This document shows positions 43,384 to 53,716 of a DNA stretch of 64,000 bases, piece after piece. The translations under genes were made by a program, and so were the position numbers. The stretch lies in NCBI GenBank assembly GCA_037178625.1, contig CM074137.1, positions 1,240,001 through 1,304,000 on the forward strand, read 5' to 3'. Origin of the DNA: Skeletonema tropicum. Taxonomy: Eukaryota; Bacillariophyta; Thalassiosirophyceae; Thalassiosirales; Thalassiosiraceae. The notes beneath the pieces were generated by a model that saw only the letters and a list, made by a program, of their open reading frames with translations, was not told the DNA's origin and searched no databases. How positions within the stretch are numbered: the first letter of the stretch is position 1; every line of letters begins with the position of its first letter.

Positions 43384-45314
43384 ATGTCCTTCTTTGATCA
43401 AATCCAAACTCGCTCCGAATCCATAAACTCCCTCCTTTGTGTGGGCCTTGACCCCCACCAAAAAGAATTACCCGCAGATCAATGGTCAGCCTCCGAAGAA
43501 TCGAGATGTGAAGCTGCCTATCAATTTTGCCAACGCATTATTGATGCTACTGCGGACCATACAGTTTGTTACAAACCAAATGCAGCATTCTTTGAGGCTT
43601 TGGGTACCAAGCTGGGGAATGTTACGCTGAGAAGAGTGATTGATGCTATTCCAAATGATATTCCGGTGTTGTTAGATGTGAAACGGGGGGATATCGGAAG
43701 CACTGCAGCTGCGTATGCAGAGGCTTGTTATGAAGAGAAGGATGGTTTGAATGCTGACGGTGTAACGCTCAGTCCTTTGATGGGTTGGGATTCAGTTAGC
43801 CCATTTATCACTGGTGAGTAAGAGGGCACTTTGCAATGTATGTTCTGCTTACATGCATAATTGATGGCTGTACTTTGGGAAAACTACTTCGTCAATGATT
43901 AAGACAATATATTTGCTACTCTTGATTAAGCTGGCCGCTTATGACGACATTTATATCACCAAGATCGATGAGACGATTGTTTTCCTATCAATTACGTGCT
44001 TATTGAGGTTACCTTGTTTACAATCAACTCTAACATGATGTGTTCTCCAAACTTTATCAACCAACAGGAAAGTATGCTGACAAGGGTGCCTTCGTTCTGT
44101 GCAAAACATCTAATCCTGGATCAAATGATATCTTAGCTCTGAACTTGCAACAACAAACTGTTTTTGAAAAGATTGCTGGCCTGGCTAACGAATGGTCAAG
44201 CTCTGCTGCTTCAGATTCACCAACTTCGTCAACTACACCTCGACTAGGACTTGTTGTTGGGGCAACAGATCCATCGGCACTCTCTAAAGCACGAAACGCT
44301 GCTGGCTCCAAACTATGGATATTGGCCCCTGGTGTTGGTGCGCAAGGTGGAGATTTAGATGCAGCATGTCGAGCTGGACTCAACGATGAGGGAACTGGAA
44401 TGTTAATCCCAGTATCACGAGGCATCAGCCGTGCAAGTGATCCTGCAGCAGAGGCAATGAAGCTGAAAGAGGGAATCAATGTTGCAAGAAAAGCTGTTTT
44501 GGATCAAAGAGGTGAACAGAGTAAACAATCAGGCGATTCCATTGCTCCTTATCAACAAGAGTTTTTGGAATTTAGTTTGAAGGAAGGAGTGTTGAAATTT
44601 GGTTCATTTGTGCTGAAGAGCGGAAGAACTTCACCATACTTTTTCAATGCTGGTTTATTCTCAAGCGGTAGTGCACTGCACAAGCTCGGAAAGGCGTATG
44701 CGGCAGCAATTATGTCATCAAAAGAACTGTGAGTATCATGATGTGTAACAGGAAGAATCTTTGTCACCTCTTGTTTTTTGTGAACGGTCTCTCATTCATC
44801 CTTCTCTGCTACTTATATCTACAGAGTTGATAAGGATGGCAACGTGACATTTGATGTTGTATTTGGTCCAGCTTACAAAGGAATATCATTAGGAGCACTC
44901 GTTTGCTCCGCTCTCTACAGTGATTTCGGCGTAGAGACTGGTTTTGCATACAACCGAAAAGAAGCAAAAGACCACGGTGAGGGAGGTATCCTTGTAGGAT
45001 CATCAATGGCCAAGAAGCGTGTGTTGGTTGTTGATGATGTCATTACAGCTGGTACAGCCATTCGGGAATCACACACTTTACTGCAGAAGATTGAGGCTAC
45101 CCCCGTAGGAGTAGCAATTGCATTAGATCGCGCAGAGAAGAGATCGCTGGAAGACCCACTTTCAGCTGTCCAGGCAGTTGCAAGAGACTTGGAAATACCA
45201 GTTGTCTCGATTGTTGCCCTTCCCCAGCTTCAGGAATACCTCAAGTTGAGTTCTGAATATGATGACGATGTTTTGAAACTTGTAACAGAGTACCGATCAA
45301 AATATGGTGTGTAG
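43384..45314 (+). CDS. UMPS: UMP synthase, OMP decarboxylase-OPRT fusion
   Basis: Three exons, 43384-43813, 44068-44728 and 44825-45314, with GT-AG introns of 254 and 96 nt, give 526 residues. The N-terminal half is orotidine-5'-phosphate decarboxylase with the catalytic [12 protein letters not shown]. The C-terminal half, from about residue 310, is orotate phosphoribosyltransferase ([19 protein letters not shown] ... [13 protein letters not shown], the PRPP loop). The enzyme carries out the last two steps of UMP synthesis. Animals and plants have the opposite order (OPRT first). The OMPDC-first fusion is known from stramenopiles, kinetoplastids and some cyanobacteria, so it supports the organism assignment. 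No clear targeting peptide. PRPP, its substrate, is made by the enzyme encoded at 24404-26281. Confidence 0.95.
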
Positions 45315-45934
45315 GTTGGTTGATGTAACCTTAATTCTTTATAACATGTATTCGATCATATTATGTCCAGATAGAGACGTGCGTAAGAACCCGTCCACGA
45401 AGTCACGGTTGGTGGGTTGGTGTTGGAATGTACTCGTATTGTAAAGGTACGACATCAATCTCCGGATTGTAGATGCACGACAAGCAAGAAGCAAAGCATC
45501 GACAAAGCTCACTTTTCTAAGAGAACAATAACGCAAAACAACTTGAAGATAGAAATCTACTGAGTGCATTTGTACAAAGAGACCAACTGTTACGTAACTA
45601 ATAGAGTGAGCTTTTCAACAGGTTGGGTTGATGTCCGTCATTGCAGGAAAGATGAAGGGATATAAGTGTGACAGTATGCGACATACGACAAAAAGACACA
45701 AGCAACCAAGACAAAAATAAAATGACCAAGCCTATTGCCGTGCCTATCGTGTCACCCTGGTCCAGCGGCTTCTTAAGGTCTCTTCGCCTTTTACCATTTC
45801 CCCTCATAATTATATGTGATTATTTGTTACCTACAAGTACTACCTACCAAAACACATCACCAAACCATTTTTGTTAGCCACTCATCACACAAAATCCACA
45901 AAATCCATCGCCACCATGGCGATACTTCGCCGCA

Positions 45935-46165
45935 CGCTAGTACCTCAGGGAGTGGTCGGCTACCCGGATCGATCATGCTAAATCGTCTCTAAATCGTCTT
46001 TAGAATCGATTTAGGCCAGTCGATCCGGGTACACAGTCAATATTGAGAGAGCTAGAGAGTGTTTTCAGCAGCAGTGTCGTGTGTTGTGGAAATCAATGGG
46101 GTCAACAGTACCGACGCTCTTTCTAGGTGAATTTCTTCATCGACGGTGCCGAGAGCACATCCTAC
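45935..46165. ncRNA. Candidate structured RNA, copy 1 of a tandem pair
   Basis: Begins with CGCTAGTACCTCAGG. A 12-bp perfect stem pairs 45961-45972 with 46020-46031, enclosing an inner 8-bp stem (45978-45985 with 46007-46014). A highly conserved single-stranded segment TTTTCAGCAGCAGTGTCGTG follows at 46062, and GTGCCGA near 46146. The second copy at 46297 shows compensatory changes in the outer stem. The transcribed strand is unknown; the class is unknown. Confidence 0.45.
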
Positions 46166-46296
46166 CGGTGAATGATTTGTAACATGGGATCTCCGCGGCC
46201 AAAGGGACGTACCGCTACCCTGATCCGCTTCGAGAACTCCTTCGACACGGAGATATGTCATGTCTGAAATAAATATCATATCGCCACTTCAACATG

Positions 46297-46525
46297 CGCT
46301 AGTACCTCAGGAAGTGGTGAATTACGTGGACTTGACACATTAAACCGTCTCTTATGCTTCTTTTGAATCGATTAGCCTATCAAGTCCATCTAATTTGTAA
46401 GAATTGAGCGATGTAGAGAATATTTTCAGCAGCAGTGTCGTGTGTTGGGTAAAAAGATCTTGCTGTGGATTGTCACCCTCTAGACCAACGCCTACCTCAA
46501 GAGCAGTGCCGATAGCGCATCCATC
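46297..46525. ncRNA. Candidate structured RNA, copy 2
   Basis: Offset 360-362 bp from copy 1 with the same order of conserved blocks (CGCTAGTACCTCAGG, stem, TTTTCAGCAGCAGTGTCGTG, GTGCCGA). The stem pairs 46327-46335 with 46380-46388 (9 bp, TGGACTTGA/TCAAGTCCA) although its sequence differs from copy 1 at most positions. Could instead be a tandem repeat derived from a transposon. Confidence 0.45.
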
Positions 46526-47510
46526 ATGCGACCATCATCACCGAAATGGAAAAGGGCAATAGTAACATCAACAGAGTCAATCGTAGTTATCTACTTGATG
46601 CATATCAGAAATTAGAATTAAGATGCTGCAGCGAAGGGAGGTCGGTTTACTCAACAATCAACAACAGGCATCCTTGATGAATTCGTCACTTTATGTGCTT
46701 GTGTTAGCATCTGTTGTTATCACAGGGAAAGACCCTCAGAAAGACAATAAATATTATAGACGTAGGGGAGATTGTATAGTGCATCCCTTAACAGTTGTGC
46801 CGTCAAGAGAATCTAGCTCCAACGACAAAGTCATAGAGGCATATGTTTTAGAAGAGGGAAGAGCTCAATAGAGTGTTGAGGCTTTATCGTGACTTCATGT
46901 TATTGCAAAGACGATTCATTACACATGGTTACAAAATAATGTTCATTAGTATTAATACCGTAATCAAAGGTTGCACCCAAGAGGTTGGTTAACGGTTTTA
47001 CAATGACTTAGACACTGAAATCTCACACACTCTTATTCCATGGTATGGAAGACGATGGCTGTTAATGGTACTGTTTTGCACTCTCGTACATATTATCATG
47101 CTGCGTGGGTGTCAAGGGACGGAAGTGACGGAAGTCATGGTGAAAAGTAGTTCTGATAGCTCATCTATGTAGTCTGCCCTCGGGGGCATGCCCGCAAGTT
47201 TCTCTAAAATGGAGACAAAAAGGTAAAACAGAAAAAAGATGTTATGAAGCAATATGGTGGCAGAGGTTGAGTGAGGACTCTCACTCTCACCTGTCGAGAG
47301 GCAGTTGAGAGTAGGAGGGAGGAGGAACATACCATCACCTAGCACAGGTGACAAGAGGAGTGCGGACTTGCCACTGAACTAGAGATACCTAGACTGCACT
47401 CCTCTTATTACCTAAAATGGGCAAGTTCAGATCCAGCTTGCCCAGTAAACAGCTCCTGAATACCATCCTAAACTAATCACTTATTTATGAGTAAAAAAAA
47501 AAAAAAAAAA

Positions 47511-47787
47511 ATATCCCTAGTGAGTTTTGAGATTGAGTATTCAATCTCATCCAGGATGAGATTGAATATTCAATCTCATCCATCGCCAGAAGCCGTTATC
47601 GCGTGTTTTTGTCGCGGTAAGAAATTGGCGGGAGGGTTGGACTGGGCCGGCCGACTCTCAGATTGCTGCGGTAGCTCTTTTATGTGCATGCACGTGAGCT
47701 ACAAATACTAATTTTCAGGCAGATGAGATTGAATATGTATTCAATCTCATCCACAAAAATAGCCCCCCAAAAACTCACTAGGGATAT
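47511..47787. mobile_element. Foldback MITE with 18-bp terminal inverted repeats
   Basis: ATATCCCTAGTGAGTTTT at 47511-47528 and its exact reverse complement at 47770-47787. Just inside, palindromic blocks of ATTGAATATTCAATCTC type occur at about 47528-47580 and again at about 47722-47752. It is preceded by about 18 A residues. No coding potential. It ends only 30 bp before the start codon of the next gene. Confidence 0.8.
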
Positions 47788-47817
47788 CTCGATTTTGGAC
47801 CAGGGTGGTGTGAGCTG

Positions 47818-48549
47818 ATGTCGATGAGATTGAGTAGGACGAACAAGAAGTTGCTGGTAATAATCGTATCATCATTCGCAGCAGCAGTTCTACTCGCTCA
47901 GATATCAATCATCAAGCGTTTGCCGAGAGAGCACAGCGATTCATCTGAGATATACAACATGCCACTTACAGGTACCGGTCAGTGGGCAGAAGAGCAACGG
48001 TCAAAAACGATGGAGAAGAAGTGCTCGGCAGCTGTTGATAAATTGGTCGACTGCGGAATCAACTTTCTAGCGATAGACTTTGATCAGACCATGATTGATG
48101 TACACACCGGTGGTCGATGGAAGGGCACAGCGTTGGAATTAACCGAGCATATGCGCCCAGTATTTCTTCAGTTAGTACCTGCGGCAACGAACCGTAATAT
48201 CCGCATTGCAATTTGTACATTCTCTGGTCAAACGAAGCATATCCGCGATGTTATGGAGTACGTGTTTCCAAATATTGCCGACTTGATTGTCATAAGAGGG
48301 AATGATAAAACGTGGGAATATCACGGGAATGGGTTCAAGAGGGGAAAGCAAGAACATATGGCAAGTGCAGCTGAAGAGCTGCTCGTAGAGCCAGCGCTGG
48401 GAGTGACAGATGTTACAAAGGCTACAACACTGCTAATTGACGATGATCCCAAAAATATCCGAATGAGTTTGAATGACAGGACGAGGGCAATATGGTTCAA
48501 TCCCAAAGAGCCAAACGATTTGCTTGACAATATTCTGCTGTTGAAATAA
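47818..48549 (+). CDS. Membrane-anchored HAD-like phosphatase-type protein
   Basis: 243 residues. A signal anchor lies at about 12-30 (LLVIIVSSFAAAVLLAQIS). The HAD motif I is FLAIDFDQTMIDVHTGG (D-x-D-x-T, nucleophile Asp). Motif II is probably ICTFSGQ (the usual Ser/Thr), with a Lys in the KRGKQ region, and motif III/IV is TTLLIDDDPKNI. The fold and cytosol/lumen location are inferred; the substrate is unknown. Spacing between motifs is short, as in compact HAD phosphatases acting on proteins or small phosphates. Two ATGs (47818 and 47824) are close together and I chose the first. The MITE just upstream may be part of its promoter or 5' UTR. Confidence 0.7.
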   Translation: MSMRLSRTNKKLLVIIVSSFAAAVLLAQISIIKRLPREHSDSSEIYNMPLTGTGQWAEEQRSKTMEKKCSAAVDKLVDCGINFLAIDFDQTMIDVHTGGRWKGTALELTEHMRPVFLQLVPAATNRNIRIAICTFSGQTKHIRDVMEYVFPNIADLIVIRGNDKTWEYHGNGFKRGKQEHMASAAEELLVEPALGVTDVTKATTLLIDDDPKNIRMSLNDRTRAIWFNPKEPNDLLDNILLLK

Positions 48550-48609
48550 TGACTTTGTGGCGATCGAACACTTGTGTAATTATTTTTAATCATCCATGAC
48601 AATTGATAC

Positions 48610-50259
48610 CTATGGCTGCATTGCTTGCCCATATGCATCGTTGTCATAAGTAGACATTTCTTCCTCGGCATACATATCTCTGTCTGACACCATGTTGTCC
48701 CTGCCTATTAACTCTTCTGAACGAATTCTCAGCGTTTCTGATCGTGAAACCAATTGGCTCGTTAGTTCAACGAGCCTTAAGAACTCTCCTTCAATTTGAT
48801 TCTCTTCATTTCTTAGTTCCGCAATCTTTTCAAGGTTACGTTGCTCAAAACCCAACTCGCTCATGCTAGATCTTCGAAATGCAGAAAAGGGAAGTTCCCT
48901 TCGACTGTTTTCATTTGATTGCACACCATCTCTATCTTCCTTCCTTCTCAACGCCTTCCTCACTAGATCTCTCTTGCGTTTCACAAAGGTTCTGGCTTTG
49001 GCTAGATTTTGTTCTGCAATTCTCACAGATGGGCCGAGACTACTTATGGAAAGTTGGGCTTCAGCCACCATTTGTTGCGTGTCTGCAACGTTTTGTCTCG
49101 CCACCTCCAACATTTGGAGAATCCTTTCTTCTTCCATTAGTGCAAATTGCGCCTGTTGCTCTGCTTCCTCAAGTGCATCTTCCCTCGCTTGCATCTCTCG
49201 ATCCAATTCGAGCTTGTCATTTTCCTTCTCTCCCAAGTCTAGTTCTGCAGCACTGAAAGCATCAATATCATCTGTGATGGGAGTTCGAAAGGTCATCCTA
49301 TCAATGAGCGTTTGCTTATCAAGTTCATTGAACCCATCTAAAAACTGCAATGCCTCAGCACTTGTAAAATCAGCACTCGATGTGTGAAATGTGAGATGCA
49401 TCCGTTCTGACTTGATTGCAGAGAGGCGTTCTAGAGCCTGTAGAGATTCAGCCCTCGCTTCATCTGCCCTCATCCGAAGCTCTTCGCTCTTTTCTTCTAA
49501 TTCAAATGCATCAATTTGCCTTGTTGCATTTCTCGACGCTTCAATCACCCTTTGAAATGTCTGACCCAAATCGGCCGGTGGTGGTGGTGGAGTTGGTGCA
49601 ACATTATTATTTGAGTCTAAATTTGCATTATTTCTCGGCCTTTCACTATCATCGGCAATAACTGACCATCCTGCCATGGTTGTCGTGGCTGTCCTCCTAA
49701 GAAATGGTAGAGCAAAATCCTCGTAAAATGCCCGAGCAGTCGGACCATACTCATTCGCAACTGCACTTGCTCGTTGGACAATATCATCTTTGAACTTTTC
49801 GGCTGCCAATTCCCTATCATAGGCACGCCTTGCGGTGTTATCCGATAACACATCCCATGCACGAGCAATTTCGTCGAATCTATCAACAAATTCAGGTCCA
49901 GCTGAGTCTGGATGATATTCCTTTGCCAAAGTGATGTATTGTCGTTTGATATCTTGTCTTGACATGCTTTGGTTGGCCCCGAGAACATCATATAAATTCT
50001 TTTCAGGTAGACGTGGCTTCTTCTTCCTTCTTTTGTAGGAAGATGATGTTGATTGGTTGCCTTCATTGCTGTTGATTGTTTCATCATCAGTTACTGATGA
50101 CCTTATTATTTGCACGCTATTTGCTCGTATCTTGCACTTGCACCTCTCCATCGTGGGTGATGGAAACGAAGACACGCTTGCTAACATCGCCAATAGAAAG
50201 CAGCCCAAAAGGCCAACAGATCGCCTCTCCCGACGACTACTTGATACCACCATCATCAC
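48610..50259 (-). CDS. Plastid-targeted DnaJ (J-domain) protein with long coiled coil
   Basis: 549 residues. A hydrophobic signal (LLGCFLLAMLASVSSFPSP) ends in a SSF-P motif typical of diatom plastid preproteins. The J domain occupies about 87-155 (NLYDVLGANQSMSRQDIKRQY, HPD at 116-118), so it should stimulate an Hsp70. After a Pro-rich linker (PTPPPPPADLG, about 224) the rest is Glu/Arg/Gln-rich and predicted coiled coil (e.g. EELRMRADEARAESLQALERL). There is no zinc-finger or C-terminal DnaJ substrate domain, making it a type III J protein. Plastid targeting is inferred from the N-terminus; the partner and client are unknown. Confidence 0.8.
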   Translation of the reverse strand: MMMVVSSSRRERRSVGLLGCFLLAMLASVSSFPSPTMERCKCKIRANSVQIIRSSVTDDETINSNEGNQSTSSSYKRRKKKPRLPEKNLYDVLGANQSMSRQDIKRQYITLAKEYHPDSAGPEFVDRFDEIARAWDVLSDNTARRAYDRELAAEKFKDDIVQRASAVANEYGPTARAFYEDFALPFLRRTATTTMAGWSVIADDSERPRNNANLDSNNNVAPTPPPPPADLGQTFQRVIEASRNATRQIDAFELEEKSEELRMRADEARAESLQALERLSAIKSERMHLTFHTSSADFTSAEALQFLDGFNELDKQTLIDRMTFRTPITDDIDAFSAAELDLGEKENDKLELDREMQAREDALEEAEQQAQFALMEEERILQMLEVARQNVADTQQMVAEAQLSISSLGPSVRIAEQNLAKARTFVKRKRDLVRKALRRKEDRDGVQSNENSRRELPFSAFRRSSMSELGFEQRNLEKIAELRNEENQIEGEFLRLVELTSQLVSRSETLRIRSEELIGRDNMVSDRDMYAEEEMSTYDNDAYGQAMQP

Positions 50260-50598
50260 TTCTACGCCTATTCTGCTAATGTTGTGATGGTGAGGCGAAA
50301 CTGTTCGATATGGTTCAAGTCGAAGTGTTGCGTGTTAGTTGCACGAATTCAAAATTTTGATATTAGAATTTAGTGTAAATAGGAAATATGTTACTAGTAA
50401 TATAAATTATTTGTACATTCTTACCTACATAAATATCCATCGATCTCTTCCAACTCTTTCAGTTTCGAGAAGTTTCCAGAAGTTTCCAGAACCATGACCA
50501 TAATATCCTCCCATAGCTCCCCATCCACGCTACTGCTTGCTACTGCAAACTGCAACTACTGAAACTGATTATTTTCCCGACCACTTGCGCTTTAGACA
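50260..50598. other. Intergenic (divergent promoters)
   Basis: 339 bp between the DnaJ start (minus) and the 301-residue protein start (plus). AT-rich with a short GAAGTTTCCAGAAGTTTCCA direct repeat near 50470. No gene. Confidence 0.4.
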
Positions 50599-51504
50599 AT
50601 GGCAGGTCAAGACGACTTTATCGCAAGAGCTCTCTCCTCGCTATCTCAACAAATGGCCCTTGCCAACGCGGCAGGCGGCGGCGTAGCTAATGATAAGCAT
50701 ACCATTCTCAACGAAACTGAAGCCCACGCCAAGTCACTTGTCGATGACGACACACCCAAAATTGACTCGGCTGTCAAATCCTATCTGAGTCTGGTGGCGG
50801 CACGATCAGTTGTGGCGAGTGAAATTGATGTCCTTTCCGAGAATGTAAAGTCGTTTGATGATGCACAAGTGAAATTAAATTCCATGGATATGAAATCAGC
50901 ATTGACTTGTGCAAGAAAATTGTTGAATGGCATCAATACTACTGTGATTCCTAAAAGGAATGGCAGAGAGGAGGAGGAGGAGAAAGATGAGAGTGATGGT
51001 GACAGCAGTAACGAAATCAATGATAAAACACAAAGAATGATGGATGCAGCAACCAATATTGTATGGAATAGACTTGTCGAAAACAAAGATTTGAAACCAA
51101 GTAAAGTGCTCGGAAGGAAATCATTGATTGCTGCGTGGCCATATATTGAAGAACGTTTCCGTCGTGGTGCAAAGAGCGCAGATGATGCTTCCATAAACGT
51201 TGATACTTGGCTTCATTCTTATTCAGAAGAGATATTACCTGCAATAGCTCCTCCCCAGGGGATTGAATCGGATTCTTGGATTGCATATTACACTGAATTT
51301 GGAAATCTATTGAGCAAAGCATGTCAAAATGATAAAAGCAAACAAGAAGATGATGGAGATAATGAGGATGACAGTAAACTTTTATGGGCAAATGATAAAG
51401 GTGTGTCAGAGTTACAACGCAGACAAGATAGAAGGGCGAAGCGTGCTGAAACTTTGACCCAGAGTAAAAACAATACAGAGAAGGAATCTGCTGCAGTAGA
51501 GTAG
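50599..51504 (+). CDS. Unknown protein, mostly helical
   Basis: 301 residues, no introns seen. No signal peptide or membrane segment. An N-terminal helical stretch is followed by a block IDSAVKSYLSLVAARSVVASEIDVLSENVKSF (coiled-coil-like). After an acidic linker a second helical domain (about 135-235) contains KVLGRKSLIAAWPYIEERFR and LHSYSEEILPAIAPP. A charged C-terminus ends it. The composition and steady codon use argue for a real gene, but I recognise no family. Confidence 0.6.
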   Translation: MAGQDDFIARALSSLSQQMALANAAGGGVANDKHTILNETEAHAKSLVDDDTPKIDSAVKSYLSLVAARSVVASEIDVLSENVKSFDDAQVKLNSMDMKSALTCARKLLNGINTTVIPKRNGREEEEEKDESDGDSSNEINDKTQRMMDAATNIVWNRLVENKDLKPSKVLGRKSLIAAWPYIEERFRRGAKSADDASINVDTWLHSYSEEILPAIAPPQGIESDSWIAYYTEFGNLLSKACQNDKSKQEDDGDNEDDSKLLWANDKGVSELQRRQDRRAKRAETLTQSKNNTEKESAAVE

Positions 51505-51907
51505 CTTGAGCGCAAGACTTTATTCAGATTTAAAGTCTACATTCAACTACTTACAATGTTGGGGGGCGTAGGTACACCACACTGCTCAGTCAATGACCAT
51601 GCGTGGTACAGAGAGTAGATCACACACCTCACTTCTGATTTGATCGCTGCTTGTATATACCATATTTGAATCTAAAACGTAAAAAGCAGAGGTAATGGAA
51701 AGACAGAATGATGTGATAGCAAGATCATGAGTCGAGTCTAAAAATGAACACCTATTGGTAATAATTTAAGTCCTGCCAACATGATGCAATACCACATTCA
51801 CATATTACGAGCTTGACACCTAGCGGCATGACTAGCACGCTGTTCTCTTATCATCTATCACGGCAATCTATGCCGCAAGTCAAGAATTCCTGCTTCCAGC
51901 TTCAGCC
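51505..51907. other. Intergenic (convergent 3' ends)
   Basis: About 400 bp between two converging genes. No gene or repeat recognised. Confidence 0.4.
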
Positions 51908-53716
51908 TCACACACAAACGATGAAGACAACATAGAATACGACCAGTGAGATCAATGCGACACCAGTAAGGACAGGTCGTTGACTAGGCAAGATATTGTA
52001 TGACTGAACTCTTTCGATGCTGTGATTCCTCCAGTTCTCGCCTTCGTCATAGATTGCAATTCCAGACTCTCGGCCACACACATAAAGTGCGTGGGTAAAG
52101 ACATTGAGAAAGGTAAGCACAGCAGCACCAATGTACCATTCGCACAAAGCCGTATTCCAATCGTTCAAATTTCCATTGTTGTACGCTATATGGTCCAATG
52201 CCGTCATTGCTGCGCCGACAGCGACAAGAATACTGGAGGGAATGAGAGAAATGAAACACTCTGTTTCTTCCACAGTGAAATTGACCTTCAAGCGCTTCAA
52301 GCTTGCATGCCTGACAAGGCGTAGAACTATGACACCCTTCACAACTTCAGGGGCTGTAACTATTTGGCAAAGACACGAATACCTCAATGCAAACACCATT
52401 GCTGACCATAGTCTAGATTTCTTCAATGTGCCAGGCTCACATCCGTTCACCTTCTCGAGGATTGTTGCCACACACGATGTGAAAGTTACTGTAAATGAAA
52501 ATGTACAGAGCAGTAGCGCAATACCTGGCCAATATTCCATAAAGTCCACAAAGTAAGAGTACGCCGCACAGCTGAAGAAGGCGACTAGGTCTCGGATGAA
52601 AATGTGACTAATGCTGGTCCCAGGCAAAGTCGTTTCGGTCCATTGAGTCGCATCCGTTTCGTCGATCAACAAGAAAAATACAGCAAGTAAAGCTGATGTT
52701 GACGACATCAAGTTGAGTTCGAATTGTTTCCACAGCCTCCTGAGTCCAAACTTGACGAGTACCTGAGGCGACATATTTGATAGATCAATGGCCATCCAAA
52801 AGGCACACTTTGCCGCACAAAGAATTAAAGGAGACACCATTAGTGCATTGAACGCCAACGATCGAGAATGCTCCTGAGTAATCATGTCCCCCCACATGAC
52901 CTTGGTTGCAGCAAATCGTCCAGGGAAGCAAACTGCCTCATATGACATGGCAAGTACATCAAATATATTCCCAGCGTTTCTCCCCCGCACCATCAGCAAT
53001 TGCCTTGTTTGAGAATTAACCGCCTGATTCACCCTAGTACCCTGCAACCGTGCGATCGTTTCAGCTTGATTCAATGTCTTTTCCCGGATGACATTGACAA
53101 GTCTTCCCATCTCAGCGCGGAACTCACACTCATTACAGTTGTGATGTTCCAGATCCTTCTTCTTGCCGATCCATTCACATCCCCACTCGGCAAATTTGCA
53201 TCTCATTCTAATGTGTTCACACTGCGACTCATGCAGCTTGATTGCATTGAGAGGAATCTTTTTGCCACATCCTCGAAAAGGACAGAGGGCAGTTTGCATA
53301 CAATTTTTCATCTCTTCTTGCAACGCCTCATCCACTTGGATGGACTCAATAGTGAATGGCGTTCGACAGTGAGAACACTTGGGTCGTGTGCCTCCCTGCT
53401 TGGCTACGCGCTCCAAGCATGGACGGCAGAATCGGGTTTGGCAGGAGCCGCATCCGACTGGAGTATCCATCACTTCGAAGCAGACGGCGCATTCGTACTT
53501 CTTCACTTCTTCATCATCGATGATTGTGCATGTTGTGTCGGAAGCCGAAGGCGCTGGGGAGTCTCCGTTGGTGTTACTGGAGATGTTTACACACTGACGC
53601 TGGACAGCTTCAGTTCCACCGTTCCCGGAGGATTCTTCCTGTTCACCCCAATAGTAGTAAGGGGCCGGTGTCGCTTCCAAGGGTGGCAGAATGTTGGTCG
53701 TCGTTGTTGAAGTCAT
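51908..53716 (-). CDS. RING-TRAF zinc finger multi-pass membrane E3 ubiquitin ligase (paralogue 2)
   Basis: 602 residues in one exon. C3HC4 RING at C76-C117 (CAVCFEVMDTPVGCG ... CSHCRTPF). The TRAF-type zinc finger is at about 145-198 (CPFRGCGKKI..HESQCEHIRMRCKFAEWGC). About eight membrane segments follow from about residue 285 to the C-terminus (LVVFYVVFIVCV). Organisation matches the gene at 30450-32807, but this copy has no intron and lacks the long Asn/Gln-rich N-terminus, so the two have diverged well. Likely an ER, plastid or vacuolar membrane ligase; the compartment is not evident from sequence. Confidence 0.85.
   Translation of the reverse strand: MTSTTTTNILPPLEATPAPYYYWGEQEESSGNGGTEAVQRQCVNISSNTNGDSPAPSASDTTCTIIDDEEVKKYECAVCFEVMDTPVGCGSCQTRFCRPCLERVAKQGGTRPKCSHCRTPFTIESIQVDEALQEEMKNCMQTALCPFRGCGKKIPLNAIKLHESQCEHIRMRCKFAEWGCEWIGKKKDLEHHNCNECEFRAEMGRLVNVIREKTLNQAETIARLQGTRVNQAVNSQTRQLLMVRGRNAGNIFDVLAMSYEAVCFPGRFAATKVMWGDMITQEHSRSLAFNALMVSPLILCAAKCAFWMAIDLSNMSPQVLVKFGLRRLWKQFELNLMSSTSALLAVFFLLIDETDATQWTETTLPGTSISHIFIRDLVAFFSCAAYSYFVDFMEYWPGIALLLCTFSFTVTFTSCVATILEKVNGCEPGTLKKSRLWSAMVFALRYSCLCQIVTAPEVVKGVIVLRLVRHASLKRLKVNFTVEETECFISLIPSSILVAVGAAMTALDHIAYNNGNLNDWNTALCEWYIGAAVLTFLNVFTHALYVCGRESGIAIYDEGENWRNHSIERVQSYNILPSQRPVLTGVALISLVVFYVVFIVCV

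Larger units (their letters stand above)
45315..47817. other. 2.5-kb non-coding stretch with structured repeats and a MITE
   Basis: No supportable protein gene; open frames at 45598-45877, 46052-46279 and 46623-46871 are short and unlike proteins. It contains the two about 361-bp repeats at 45.93-46.53 kb, a poly-A run at about 47493-47511 and the foldback element 47511-47787. Confidence 0.5.

Noticed and set aside
46052..46871. Short ORFs across the structured repeats
   Set aside because: Not conserved between the two repeat copies, whereas the stem is.
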